From assembly GCF_021530995.1 (NCBI RefSeq), contig NZ_JADYTF010000013.1:1-46086 (forward strand): a DNA stretch of 46,086 bases, read 5' to 3'. The notes under the pieces were generated by a model that had not been told where the DNA came from, did not search any database, and saw only the letters and a list, made by a program, of their open reading frames with translations. Below are positions 33,845 through 42,781 of this stretch, piece by piece (within the stretch, counting starts at the first letter, position 1; every line of letters starts with the position of its first letter). The stretch is from Bacteroides caecigallinarum. GTDB lineage: Bacteria; Bacteroidota; Bacteroidia; Bacteroidales; Bacteroidaceae. The translations under genes and the position numbers were made by a program.

Positions 33845-34891
33845 ATGAACAACAAGTACTTACCCATAGGCATAGACCTATTCTTCTGTATCATTCTGCT
33901 GCCTGCCATGATGATGATGCTCCCGGTTGATAAATGGCTGGAAAGCAATTCACTCTTCGTTATCACTCTGATAGTATGGCTTTACGCCGTATATTTCTGC
34001 ATCAAGCAAATCAGTGTCCCCATGGCACTGAAAGACAGAAAACATCTGCTCATAGCAATAGCCGTCCTTCTAGGTACGATATTCATAACATGGCTCATCA
34101 CCCAGTATCAGATGGATTTCCCATTCCGTGGTCACAAGCCCAAAATGGAAAAGATAATTCGAAAGACTATGAGCCTAAGCAGAATAAAGCAACATCAGCA
34201 AGCCACATGGTTCATGTATCTCGTAACGATATGCTTCAGTATAGCAGTCGGTCTCCTTACAGAACTGTACAAGCAGATTATGGCACGACAGGCCAGTGAG
34301 TTCGAGAAGAAGAAAGCCGAACTGGCACTATACAAGGCTCAGATAAATCCGCATTTCCTTTTCAACACTCTGAACACCCTCTACGGACTGATGATAACCC
34401 AAAGCCAGAAGGCAGAAAGTGCTTTCATACAGTTCATAGAACTGATAAAATATATGTACACCAAGGCAACGAAAGATACCGTAAGCATTGACGAGGAGGC
34501 AGAATATATCAGTCAGTACATAGAACTCCAAAAGAACCGTATAGACGAAAACCGTACCCACATCTACTATTCGTATTCAGCCGACGAGTCAGCAAAGAAT
34601 ACCAAGATAGCACCGATGATACTTATATCGTTCATCGAAAACGCACTTAAATACGGTGCGTCGTCACACATAGAAAGCGATATCATAATAAGCCTTAAGG
34701 TAAACAACGACACACTGACGCTATTCACAGAAAACCATACAGTGAACCCCAAACCAGAAAACAAAGAACCGGGAATTGGTATCGCCAACTGCAAGAAAAG
34801 GCTTGAACTCCTGTATCCCGGAAAACATAACCTTGAGATAAGTAATACTAACGGTATTTTCACCGTAAACCTTATCATAAAACTGAAATGA
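33845..34891 (+). CDS. LytS/YehU-type sensor histidine kinase
   Basis: A 348-residue membrane kinase. Four hydrophobic segments lie in the first 150 residues (GIDLFFCIILLPAMMMMLP, SLFVITLIVWLYAVYFCI, LLIAIAVLLGTIFITWLI, WFMYLVTICFSIAVGLL). The His_kinase domain follows, with phospho-acceptor motif INPHFLFNTLNTLYGLM (His about 168) and an ATPase region with APMILISFIENALKYG and EPGIGIANCKKRLELLYPG. It has no large extracellular sensor, so the signal is probably read in the membrane. Its stop overlaps the regulator start as ATGA, so the two are translationally coupled. Confidence 0.93.
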   Translation: MNNKYLPIGIDLFFCIILLPAMMMMLPVDKWLESNSLFVITLIVWLYAVYFCIKQISVPMALKDRKHLLIAIAVLLGTIFITWLITQYQMDFPFRGHKPKMEKIIRKTMSLSRIKQHQQATWFMYLVTICFSIAVGLLTELYKQIMARQASEFEKKKAELALYKAQINPHFLFNTLNTLYGLMITQSQKAESAFIQFIELIKYMYTKATKDTVSIDEEAEYISQYIELQKNRIDENRTHIYYSYSADESAKNTKIAPMILISFIENALKYGASSHIESDIIISLKVNNDTLTLFTENHTVNPKPENKEPGIGIANCKKRLELLYPGKHNLEISNTNGIFTVNLIIKLK

Positions 34892-35607
34892 CAATGAAGT
34901 GTATAGCAATAGACGACGAGCCTGTAGCTCTTAGCATCATAGAACAGTTCTGCAAGCGTTGCTCTGACCTTGATGTAGCGACATATACAGACCCTGTGAT
35001 AGGACTGGAAAAAGTAAAATCACAAAAGCCGGACATCGTTTTTCTGGATATAGAAATGGGAGGAATAAACGGCATCGACATAGCACGCGAACTTCCGGCA
35101 GGCATATATCTGATATTCACCACCGCATACGCCGAATATGCCGTTGACGGATTCGAGCTGAACGCCATCGACTACCTGCACAAGCCATTTTCATACTCAC
35201 GCTTCGAGAAGGCTATAGAACGGGTACGCAGGATGAAGAAACTGGAAAGTCTTTCCGCCACGCCCGTACTTACGGAAGAGGAAGAAATAACCCTGAAAGT
35301 GGAATACAAGAACGTGAAAATAAAAATAGCCTCGATAGAATATATCGAAGCTATGGACAATTATATCAAAATCTATCTTACAGACGATGACAAGCCAGTA
35401 CTATCGCAAACGAGCATGAAATCCATCATGGAAATGCTGCCTGATGACAGATTCATGCGCGTGCACAAATCATATATCATACCGCTGCACAAAGTGGCAA
35501 ACTACACCCGCCGCCAGCTGACCCTCTATCATAGTGCCGTAGAGATTCCTATAGGCCGTGTGTATGCCGACGAGTTCATAAACCGATTGGGGGAAATGAA
35601 AGAATAG
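34888..35607 (+). CDS. LytTR response regulator
   Basis: A 239-residue partner of the kinase just upstream (ATGA overlap). Receiver domain residues 1-125: acidic pair DDE (9-11), phospho-acceptor D54 in DIVFLDIEMGG, and conserved Lys in IDYLHKPFSYSRF. LytTR DNA-binding domain about 140-238 (VKIKIASIEYIEAMDNYIKIYL, RFMRVHKSYIIPL). LytTR proteins bind 21-bp-spaced direct repeats, and such a pair stands at 33732-33766. Its likely ancestral target, the beta-barrel gene at 31701-33657, is broken. Confidence 0.94.
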   Translation: MTMKCIAIDDEPVALSIIEQFCKRCSDLDVATYTDPVIGLEKVKSQKPDIVFLDIEMGGINGIDIARELPAGIYLIFTTAYAEYAVDGFELNAIDYLHKPFSYSRFEKAIERVRRMKKLESLSATPVLTEEEEITLKVEYKNVKIKIASIEYIEAMDNYIKIYLTDDDKPVLSQTSMKSIMEMLPDDRFMRVHKSYIIPLHKVANYTRRQLTLYHSAVEIPIGRVYADEFINRLGEMKE

Positions 35608-35609
35608 CA

Positions 35610-36296
35610 TCATTTCTTTCGTGCGGCAATAGAAAGTATCACTCCAAGCAGTACTCCCAAAAGTGCGGCAAAGAGTACACGCATCTCGCCCGGAAGAAGA
35701 AAAGTTATTGTATGCGCAGGAAACCAGAACAGCGGTATCGTCTTCTTAAATACAAATCCCCACTGGACCTTCCAGTTCAGGTTCTGCATTATCTCGCCCA
35801 TCTTTATCGGAGTGAACAGCCCACTCAAAGTCCCGCCATTGTTCATTATATGCGTATCGGTTATTTTATGAAGTGTCATAAACACCGGCGCGAATATGGA
35901 ATTAAGTACCACGGAAATAGAAAATGCCAAAGCTACCTTTTGCCATGAAAGAGCACCTGAAAGTATAGCTGCGGTATCCTTCACCCCAAGATATTCGGCA
36001 AATGCGGGAACTCCGGTTGAGAATACAATGAAAGCCATGTTTATGCCCATTCCCAATATTCCCCAGACTATGGCACGCGGCAATACTCCGAAACCTTTGA
36101 AATAATACACTCCCCTGCTGATACGAAGTCCCAACAGCTCGCCCATTGTAGCCAATATACCGAACTTCAGGAAACTCATAACCATACCATGTTCTGCATT
36201 GAAAGAAAGATACCAATCATAAAAAGTATCAGATATAATGAAAGGAAGGAACACCGCAATGACAATCAGAATAAAAATAAGGTCTTTTGTTCTCAT
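35610..36296 (-). CDS. integral membrane protein, possibly Mpv17/PMP22-like
   Basis: A 228-residue protein with about five hydrophobic spans: the N-terminal LIFILIVIAVFLPFIIS, then FLKFGILATMGELLGL, AIVWGILGMGINMAFIVF, VALAFSISVVLNSIFAPVFM and a C-terminal LFWFPAHTITFLLPGEMRVLFAALLGVLLGVIL. The C-terminal pattern resembles the Mpv17/PMP22 signature (FW-P-x-x-T-x-x-F and then RV-F). This is recognition from memory, so function remains open. It converges on the LytTR gene, with 2 bases between stops, and has its own promoter at 36325-36356. Confidence 0.75.
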   Translation of the reverse strand: MRTKDLIFILIVIAVFLPFIISDTFYDWYLSFNAEHGMVMSFLKFGILATMGELLGLRISRGVYYFKGFGVLPRAIVWGILGMGINMAFIVFSTGVPAFAEYLGVKDTAAILSGALSWQKVALAFSISVVLNSIFAPVFMTLHKITDTHIMNNGGTLSGLFTPIKMGEIMQNLNWKVQWGFVFKKTIPLFWFPAHTITFLLPGEMRVLFAALLGVLLGVILSIAARKK

Positions 36297-36324
36297 AATA
36301 ATACGATTTTAAGTTGTTTTGCGA

Positions 36325-36356
36325 CAAATATAGAATAAAAACGTGTAAATCACAAA
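36325..36356 (-). promoter_or_regulatory. promoter of the 35610-36296 membrane protein
   Basis: On the minus strand TTTG (complement 36353-36356), 20 bases, then TATATTTG (complement 36325-36332), 28 bases before ATG 36296. Confidence 0.72.
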
Positions 36357-36403
36357 ACAAAAGTGCAATCATATTCTATTTTTTTGAGAACTTCTTTGTA
36401 AAA

Positions 36404-36982
36404 TTATTTCTCCTTTGCCAGTTCTGCTCTTATACGGCTTAACGACTGAGGAGTAATGAACAGATAGGATGCTATATATTTAAGCGGCACATGTTTCAGA
36501 AGCAAAGGGTCGCGTTTCAGCAGGTCGAGGTATCTTTCCTTGGCCTGGGTGATTGAGCCGGTGGCGACAATACGCTCCTCAGCCACAAGGAAATCCTGCT
36601 CTACCAACTTTCTTCCTAAGTTAGCACTTTCTATCGAGGAATTCAGAAACACTTCCATCTTTGATTTGCTTATCACATACAGTGTACTGTCCGTCATAGC
36701 CTCAATATATATCGGCGACGGACGACCGGCCATATATCCCCAACTGGAGAAAACCGTCTCGCCGGTTATTGCAAACCAGACAGACAGTTCCTCACCGTCA
36801 CGAAGTATATACCCACGCCATATACCTTCCTTAATCAGATAATACGAACTGTTCGTCTCTCCCTCACGCACCAGGAAATCACCTTTCCTGAAACAGACCT
36901 CGTCCATATTATCAACGAGCTTCATACACTCCTTCTCGGTAGCACTGTATCTCTTGCAAAATGCATCAACAAACTGCCTCAT
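36404..36982 (-). CDS. Crp/Fnr family transcriptional regulator
   Basis: A 192-residue regulator. The N-terminal cyclic-nucleotide-binding fold covers about residues 20-130 (VCFRKGDFLVREGETNSSYYLIKEGIWRGYILRDGEE), and a short C-terminal helix-turn-helix region follows (LKHVPLKYIASYLFITPQSLSRIRAELAKEK). No cysteine cluster for an Fe-S centre of Fnr type is visible, so it probably senses a small molecule or nothing known. It lies 46 bases after the MATE gene (37029-38375) on the same strand; a possible own -7 (TATTTTTG, complement 37010-37017) is present. Confidence 0.88.
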   Translation of the reverse strand: MRQFVDAFCKRYSATEKECMKLVDNMDEVCFRKGDFLVREGETNSSYYLIKEGIWRGYILRDGEELSVWFAITGETVFSSWGYMAGRPSPIYIEAMTDSTLYVISKSKMEVFLNSSIESANLGRKLVEQDFLVAEERIVATGSITQAKERYLDLLKRDPLLLKHVPLKYIASYLFITPQSLSRIRAELAKEK

Positions 36983-37028
36983 GAAATATCAATATTTAGT
37001 TCACTGATACAAAAATACACATTAGTTT

Positions 37029-38375
37029 TCAAGACTGTCTCTTTCTTCTGCAATAAATGGTAATGACAAACAGAAAAGTGACAAATTCAGCCGCAGGAAC
37101 AGACAGCCATATTCCGGGAACTCCCAATAACTTAGGCATAATCCAAAAACATGCCAGAATTAGGATATATCCGCGAAGCAATGTCACGGCCATGGCAGGA
37201 CGGTCGCGCTCCACACTCTGGAAGTATCCAATGGAAACCATATTTATCCCGAAAAATATAAATCCGGAAGCAAACAGCGGAAGACCGCTTTCGGCAATAT
37301 TATATGCGGGATATGCCGGATCTATAAACATAGATACAATCTGCGGCGAGAATACCTCCGTCAGAACAATAACCACCGCACCAAAACCTACGGCAGAGAA
37401 AAGAGCCAATCTGAACGCACGGTTAACTCTGGAACTGTTGCCCTGACCGAAATTATAACTCAGAATAGGCTGTGCCGACTGTGCTATGGCATTATAAACC
37501 ATAAATATTATCGGAAAGAAATAACATGCAATACTGTATGCCGCCACACCGTCCTCGCCAGTGTAATGCATAAACACGTAGTTGCCCACAAACATCATCG
37601 TAGCAATAGCTCCTTCACACAGGAATGTAGATACACCAAGACGACACATATACCCTACATTCCGCGCGGTAAGCATCAGACTCTTCCGGCTCAGTTTCAC
37701 TCTCACCATGTGTATCACATGCTTTCTGTCGATAAGATAAACCAGTATCATGGCGGCACCTACTATATATCCAAGACTCGTAGCAAGGGCAGCCCCGAAC
37801 ATTCCCCATCCGAATTCAAAGATAAAGACATAGTCGAGCACTATGTTTATTACGGCAGGTATGATATTGCAGTACATCGCATAATTGGGCGATCCGTCCA
37901 GACGGACGAAGAACATTCCGGAACTAAGCAGTGCGCTGAACACCAGAAATGGGATAAACCAGTTCATATACTCCACAGCCAAAGGCAGAAGCCGTTCCGA
38001 ACTGCCAAGCAGCAGTGCCACCTTCTCTACATTCAGCATTATCAGCAGCGCATATAGTATGAGCAGCAGCGACGATACCACCACAGCCTGCGTCACGTTT
38101 ATGCGTGCCACCTTGATTTTCCCGTGCGACAGGTGTATAGACGCCACTACCGAGGCACCGATACCGAACATCAGAGCCACGCCGGTGTTGATAAGAAACA
38201 GCGGAGCTGTGATATTGACAGCGGCAAGCGCGTCGCTGCCTATCCCCTTGCCCACAAATATTCCGTCGGTTATTATGAATATAGCCGAAAACACCATTCC
38301 CATAACCGTAGGTATCAGAAGCTTGACGAACAACTTCGATACCTCCATCTTTCCAAAGTCGATACTATCCTTCAT
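37029..38375 (-). CDS. MATE family efflux transporter
   Basis: A 448-residue MATE exporter with 12 hydrophobic helices; family segments are LFVKLLIPTVMGMVFSAIFIITDGIFVGKGIG at the N-terminus and AYSIACYFFPIIFMVYNAIAQSAQPILSYNFGQG in the second half. It is clearly different from the MATE at 14084, nearer the MepA-type branch by eye. Start: ATG 38375. The longer frame opens with TTG 38399, which is inside the -7 element. The following Crp/Fnr gene (36404-36982) may regulate it or be co-transcribed. Confidence 0.92.
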   Translation of the reverse strand: MKDSIDFGKMEVSKLFVKLLIPTVMGMVFSAIFIITDGIFVGKGIGSDALAAVNITAPLFLINTGVALMFGIGASVVASIHLSHGKIKVARINVTQAVVVSSLLLILYALLIMLNVEKVALLLGSSERLLPLAVEYMNWFIPFLVFSALLSSGMFFVRLDGSPNYAMYCNIIPAVINIVLDYVFIFEFGWGMFGAALATSLGYIVGAAMILVYLIDRKHVIHMVRVKLSRKSLMLTARNVGYMCRLGVSTFLCEGAIATMMFVGNYVFMHYTGEDGVAAYSIACYFFPIIFMVYNAIAQSAQPILSYNFGQGNSSRVNRAFRLALFSAVGFGAVVIVLTEVFSPQIVSMFIDPAYPAYNIAESGLPLFASGFIFFGINMVSIGYFQSVERDRPAMAVTLLRGYILILACFWIMPKLLGVPGIWLSVPAAEFVTFLFVITIYCRRKRQS

Positions 38376-38396
38376 ACTGTCATTTTTTTCAGGGCG

Positions 38397-38404
38397 CAAA
38401 GTTA
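38397..38404 (-). promoter_or_regulatory. -7 element of the MATE gene at 37029
   Basis: TAACTTTG on the minus strand, followed by CGCCC, 22 bases before ATG 38375. No clear -33 at the 19-base spacing. Confidence 0.6.
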
Positions 38405-38499
38405 GGTCAAAGACTCGTCATGAAAATTAACATATGGTAAAAAGAGTATCTTTAAATATAAATGAGTAAAGAATTTTTCCGGTCTTCGATGAATAAATG

Positions 38500-38507
38500 T
38501 ATATTTG
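38500..38507 (+). promoter_or_regulatory. -7 element of the menaquinone operon
   Basis: TATATTTG at 38500-38507, followed by C, 25 bases before the operon's first ATG (38532). The -33 region shows only a T-rich TTTTTCC. Confidence 0.6.
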
Positions 38508-38531
38508 CATTCGGATAAAAAAGGAAATAAT

Positions 38532-38957
38532 ATGCAAAACAGCGACAATATGGCAAATTCCCTTCCCGACTTAAGAGGCTCGATGGGCGAGCATCTGGGT
38601 ATAAAGTTCATAACGATGGAAGAAGGAAAGGTAGTTGCCACCATGCCTGTTGACCACCGCACATGCCAGCCGTTCGGTCTCCTGAACGGAGGAGCGTCGC
38701 TCGCCCTGGCTGAAATGGTTGCAGGACACGGCTCTGTTCCGCTTTGCTCAACTGGAGAAATGCCATGCGGCATTCAGGTAAGCGCAAACCACGTGGGAAT
38801 GGTCAGAGTGGAAGAAGGAGCATTCGTTACAGCCACAGGCACAATAGTGCACCGTGGCAGGACAACACACATTTGGAACATAGACATAACGAGCCAGACA
38901 GGAAAACTCATTTCCACAGCAAGAGTTGTTAATCAAATAGTGAAAAAACGGATATGA
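38532..38957 (+). CDS. PaaI/hotdog-fold thioesterase, candidate DHNA-CoA thioesterase
   Basis: A 141-residue hot-dog thioesterase. The family signature is visible: DHRTCQPFGLLNGGASLALAEMVAGHGS, with an acidic residue after the N-G-G turn, and the later GIQVSANHVGMVRVEEGAFVTATG. As first gene of the men operon (its stop overlaps the menF start, ATGA), it very likely removes CoA from 1,4-dihydroxy-2-naphthoyl-CoA after MenB. Start: ATG 38532, because the alternative TTG 38505 lies in the -7 element. Confidence 0.87.
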   Translation: MQNSDNMANSLPDLRGSMGEHLGIKFITMEEGKVVATMPVDHRTCQPFGLLNGGASLALAEMVAGHGSVPLCSTGEMPCGIQVSANHVGMVRVEEGAFVTATGTIVHRGRTTHIWNIDITSQTGKLISTARVVNQIVKKRI

Positions 38958-40069
38958 ACAAGCCCGATTCACACATACATAAGCTTATTGACAGGATGAC
39001 GTGCAGCAACACGTCGTTTGCCATTTACCGTCTTCCATGGACTGATATACCTCTTCTGGTAATGCAGGACGGAGGCGAGCCGCAGACATTCAGCAGTCTG
39101 AAGGAACTGAACGGACAGAAAGGATTTGTGATATCTCCTTTCAGTTTCACAAGCAGTCATCCCGGAGTAATAATCCGCCCGGACATTACAGCTAACGGAT
39201 GGGAAGAAATATCGGAAAAGATTTCATCAATTACAATATCCGACACCGAACAGGAATGCACATCCACCGCTATCGACATAAAGCCTGAGACAGAGCTTAA
39301 AGAAAGATACATGGAAGTGTTCGCCAATTTCATAAGCCCGCTGAAAAGCAAAAAAATAGGGAAACTTGTCTTATCGCGCAATGCTTCGTACAAACTGGAT
39401 GAGAATTTCTCTCCGCTTGAAGCATTCGTCACTGCATGCAACAGTTATCCGCGAATGATGATTTCGCTGTCGCATACTCCCGTGAGCGGAACATGGATAG
39501 GCAGTACTCCGGAAATAATCCTCAGCGGTGAGGGCGATACATGGAACACTGTGGCACTGGCAGGAACCATGCCTATGCAGGGCGAGGTGATGCCTACCGA
39601 ATGGCACAAGAAGGAAAAGGACGAACAGGCTTTCGTAAGCGAATATATCAGCAAGGTGATAAAGAAATTCAGCAGCAAGATTGCCGTAAAGGGACCATAT
39701 ACAGCACGTGCCGGACAGCTGGTACACCTGAGAACCGACTTCCAGTTCGGACTAAAAAAGACTTCCGAGCTCGGCAACCTGCTCGATGCACTCCACCCCA
39801 CTCCTGCCGTATGCGGAATGCCGAAAGACAAGGCATACGATTTCATTATCGAAAACGAAGGCTACGACAGGAAATACTATTCCGGAATAATAGGATGGCT
39901 CAACCCTGAAGGACATACCACACTATACGTCAATCTCCGATGTCTGAACATAGACGGCAACTACGCTACACTATATGCCGGAGGAGGTATCCTCCCTTCA
40001 TCTGATGCCAATTCGGAATGGGAAGAGACGCAGCATAAGATGAAGACTATAAAGTTAGTTATCAGTTGA
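38954..40069 (+). CDS. menF: isochorismate synthase
   Basis: A 371-residue chorismate-binding enzyme that converts chorismate to isochorismate, first step to menaquinone. Core motifs: KIGKLVLSRNASYKL, the SHTPVSGTWIGSTPEIIL segment, LAGTMPMQGE, KEKDEQAFVSEYI, VHLRTDFQF, LHPTPAVCGMPKDKA and YYSGIIGW. It is shorter at the N-terminus than E. coli MenF, as is common in Bacteroidota. ATGA overlap with the thioesterase upstream; menD follows after 48 AT-rich bases. Confidence 0.93.
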   Translation: MNKPDSHIHKLIDRMTCSNTSFAIYRLPWTDIPLLVMQDGGEPQTFSSLKELNGQKGFVISPFSFTSSHPGVIIRPDITANGWEEISEKISSITISDTEQECTSTAIDIKPETELKERYMEVFANFISPLKSKKIGKLVLSRNASYKLDENFSPLEAFVTACNSYPRMMISLSHTPVSGTWIGSTPEIILSGEGDTWNTVALAGTMPMQGEVMPTEWHKKEKDEQAFVSEYISKVIKKFSSKIAVKGPYTARAGQLVHLRTDFQFGLKKTSELGNLLDALHPTPAVCGMPKDKAYDFIIENEGYDRKYYSGIIGWLNPEGHTTLYVNLRCLNIDGNYATLYAGGGILPSSDANSEWEETQHKMKTIKLVIS

Positions 40070-40117
40070 TAGAACCAACAACTTTCATTTTTAATTATTA
40101 ATTTTTAATTCCCCAAA

Positions 40118-41782
40118 GTGTACACCGATAAGAAAAGCATACTACAACTGGCTGCCCTGCTTAAAGCACATGGGATAAGGAAGATAGTACTTTGCCCCGG
40201 TAGCCGCAACATACCTATTGTGCAGACACTTGCCAATATACCGGAATTCACATGTTATCCCGTAACGGACGAACGCAGTGCAGGATTCTTCGCGCTCGGA
40301 CTTGCTCTCCATGGAGGAAGCCCGGCAGCTATCTGTTGTACTTCGGGTACAGCCCTGCTGAACATTCATCCGGCTGTGGCAGAAGCGTTCTATCAGCAAG
40401 TGCCTCTTGTGGTAATATCCGCCGACCGCCCTGCTGCATGGATAGGTCAGATGGACGGACAGACACTGCCTCAACCGGGAGTTTTCGGAAGCCTGGTAAA
40501 GAAATCCGTAAATCTGCCGGAAGTAAATACCGACGAGGACGAGTGGTACTGCAACCGCCTCATCAACGAGGTCCTTCTCGAACTTAACCATCACGGGAAA
40601 GGTCCTGTTCATATCAACGTGCCTGTAAGCGAGCCTTTCTTCCTGCTGCCGGTGAACGAACTGCCAGAAGCAAGAGTCATCACCCGCTATCAGGGACTGA
40701 GCGTTTACGACAAGGACTACGAACCGCTTATCGAACGCCTTAACAAATACCAGCGACGGATGATGGTAGTAGGTCAGATGAACCTGATTTACCTGTTCGA
40801 CAAGAAATATACCAAATCGCTTTACAAGCATTTCGCATGGTTCTCCGAGAATATAAGCAACCGCACCATACCGGGACTGCCCATCAAGAACATAGAGCCG
40901 CTTCTCTGCTCGATGGACTTCGAGGCACAGAAGAAGATGCGTCCGGAACTGCTCATCACTTACGGTGGGCACGTCATATCAAAGCGTCTGAAGAAATTCC
41001 TCCGCCGCCATCCGCCTGTAGAACACTGGCATGTATCTCCCGACGGTGAAGTGATGGACCTCTACGGTTCTCTTACCACTATAATAGAGATGGACCCGTT
41101 CGAGTTCCTCGAAAAGATTTCATCGCGCATGGAGAACCGCACTCCGGAATATCCGCGCCAGTGGGAAGCTCTGTCGAAAGCCATACCTCAGGCAGAGTTC
41201 GAATATTCGGAAATGAGCGCCATAGGAAAGGTTATAACCGGACTTCCTGCACCATGCTCGTTGCATCTTGCCAACAGCTCGGCTGTGAGATACGCACAAC
41301 TTTTCGATGTTCCTCAGGAAGTTGAGATACTATCAAACAGAGGAACGAACGGTATAGAAGGCTCCCTGTCAACAGCCATAGGTTATGCAACCGCATCGGA
41401 CAAACTGAACTTCATCATCATAGGCGACCTGAGTTTCTTCTACGATATGAACGCCCTCTGGAACAATAACTACGGTTCGAACATCCGTATCCTACTCCTC
41501 AACAACAGCGGTGGAGAGATTTTCCACGCACTGCCCGGACTTGAACTTCACGACAACGCACGCCGTTTCGTGACAGCCACCCACACAGCATCGGCAAAGG
41601 CATGGGCTGAAGACCGCGGACTGGAATATCTGTCGGCTCATAACGAAGAAGAGTTGGACAATGCCACTGCACGTTTCCTCGAGCCGTCTGTAACAAATCG
41701 TCCTATGCTGCTCGAAGTGTTCACAGAAAAAGACAAGGACATAGAATTGCTTAAGAAGTATTATCACAATCTGAAAAAATAA
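40118..41782 (+). CDS. menD: 2-succinyl-5-enolpyruvyl-6-hydroxy-3-cyclohexene-1-carboxylate synthase
   Basis: A 554-residue thiamine-diphosphate enzyme joining isochorismate and 2-oxoglutarate in menaquinone synthesis. The start is GTG 40118 ([30 protein letters not shown] follows directly). Pyrimidine-domain motifs include [15 protein letters not shown] and the catalytic-Glu region. The ThDP-binding part has [18 protein letters not shown] and [15 protein letters not shown], the GD...N magnesium motif. Third gene of the operon; menB starts 8 bases after its stop. Confidence 0.95.
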   Translation: MYTDKKSILQLAALLKAHGIRKIVLCPGSRNIPIVQTLANIPEFTCYPVTDERSAGFFALGLALHGGSPAAICCTSGTALLNIHPAVAEAFYQQVPLVVISADRPAAWIGQMDGQTLPQPGVFGSLVKKSVNLPEVNTDEDEWYCNRLINEVLLELNHHGKGPVHINVPVSEPFFLLPVNELPEARVITRYQGLSVYDKDYEPLIERLNKYQRRMMVVGQMNLIYLFDKKYTKSLYKHFAWFSENISNRTIPGLPIKNIEPLLCSMDFEAQKKMRPELLITYGGHVISKRLKKFLRRHPPVEHWHVSPDGEVMDLYGSLTTIIEMDPFEFLEKISSRMENRTPEYPRQWEALSKAIPQAEFEYSEMSAIGKVITGLPAPCSLHLANSSAVRYAQLFDVPQEVEILSNRGTNGIEGSLSTAIGYATASDKLNFIIIGDLSFFYDMNALWNNNYGSNIRILLLNNSGGEIFHALPGLELHDNARRFVTATHTASAKAWAEDRGLEYLSAHNEEELDNATARFLEPSVTNRPMLLEVFTEKDKDIELLKKYYHNLKK

Positions 41783-41790
41783 TTACATCA

Positions 41791-42612
41791 ATGGAAAAAA
41801 GAGAATGGAAAACCATAAAGGAATATCAGGATATTCTTTTCGACTTCTATAACGGAATAGCGAAAATCACTATCAACCGTCCGCGATACAGAAACGCATT
41901 CACTCCTACCACTACATCAGAAATCAGTGACGCACTACTTATCTGCCGCGAATGTCAGGACATCAATGTAGTAGTTCTTACTGGTGCCGGCGACAAGGCA
42001 TTCTGTTCAGGCGGCGACATGCATGTGAAAGGTCACGGAGGATACATCGGAACAGACGGTGTGCCACGCCTCAACGTGCTTGACGTACAGAAGCAGATAC
42101 GTTCCATTCCTAAACCTGTGATAGCGATGGTAAACGGATATGCTATCGGTGGCGGACACGTTCTTCACGTAGTTTGCGACTTGTCAATAGCATCAGAAAA
42201 TGCAATCTTCGGACAGACAGGTCCGCGTGTGGGCAGTTTCGATGCGGGATTCGGCTCTTCATATCTGGCCCGCGTGGTAGGTCAGAAAAAGGCCCGTGAG
42301 ATATGGTTCCTCTGCCGTCAGTACTCTGCACAGGAAGCTCTCGAAATGGGACTTGTAAACAAGGTTGTTCCTTTCGACCGTCTGGAAGACGAAGTTGTGG
42401 AATGGGCAGAAACAATGATGCAGCACAGTCCGCTTGCACTTCGCATGATTAAGGCAGGCCTGAATGCCGAACTCGACGGTCAGGCTGGTATTCAGGAACT
42501 GGCCGGCGATGCCACAATGCTGTACTACATGACAGAAGAAGCCCAGGAAGGCGGAAAGGCATTCCTTGAAAAACGTAAACCGGACTGGAGTAAATTCCCT
42601 AAAATGCCTTAA
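41791..42612 (+). CDS. menB: 1,4-dihydroxy-2-naphthoyl-CoA synthase
   Basis: A 273-residue crotonase-fold enzyme that closes the naphthoate ring of o-succinylbenzoyl-CoA. Clear MenB signatures are [17 protein letters not shown], the oxyanion-hole segment [41 protein letters not shown], and the C-terminal [10 protein letters not shown]. It follows menD closely. Array C (42641-42728) lies between it and menC. Confidence 0.96.
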   Translation: MEKREWKTIKEYQDILFDFYNGIAKITINRPRYRNAFTPTTTSEISDALLICRECQDINVVVLTGAGDKAFCSGGDMHVKGHGGYIGTDGVPRLNVLDVQKQIRSIPKPVIAMVNGYAIGGGHVLHVVCDLSIASENAIFGQTGPRVGSFDAGFGSSYLARVVGQKKAREIWFLCRQYSAQEALEMGLVNKVVPFDRLEDEVVEWAETMMQHSPLALRMIKAGLNAELDGQAGIQELAGDATMLYYMTEEAQEGGKAFLEKRKPDWSKFPKMP

Positions 42613-42640
42613 TTCAAGAAAAAAAGAAGAGACATCATCA

Positions 42641-42728
42641 TCTCCACACGAACGTGTGGAGAGCTTGACACGGCCGTGTGGAGCACTCGACACGAGCGTG
42701 TGGAGCACTCGACACGAACGTGTGGAGA
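42641..42728. repeat. Array C: 8 x 11-bp phased palindromic repeat (4 x 22 bp) inside the men operon
   Basis: Four 22-bp units (42641-42662, 42663-42684, 42685-42706, 42707-42728). The first is a perfect palindrome with 10-bp arms around AA. All share a core ACACG-NN-CGTGT with centres AA, GC, AG and AA. Unit borders form dyads too (GTGTGGAG next to CACTCGACAC). The core is like that of array A. It fills most of the 169-bp gap between menB and menC. The open frame across it (42566-42775) is an artefact of the repeat. Confidence 0.88.
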
Positions 42729-42781
42729 ACAAAATATATACTTGTTTCTCCAAATTAAACAGCCCTTTTATATAGAAATCT

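Noticed and set aside
40142-40972. 276-codon minus-strand frame inside menD
   Set aside because: menD motifs on the plus strand are clear; the antisense frame is a codon-bias shadow.
42566-42775. 69-codon open frame across array C
   Set aside because: The frame exists because the 22-bp units lack stops in that phase; it overlaps the menB 3' end and has no recognisable protein pattern beyond the repeat.
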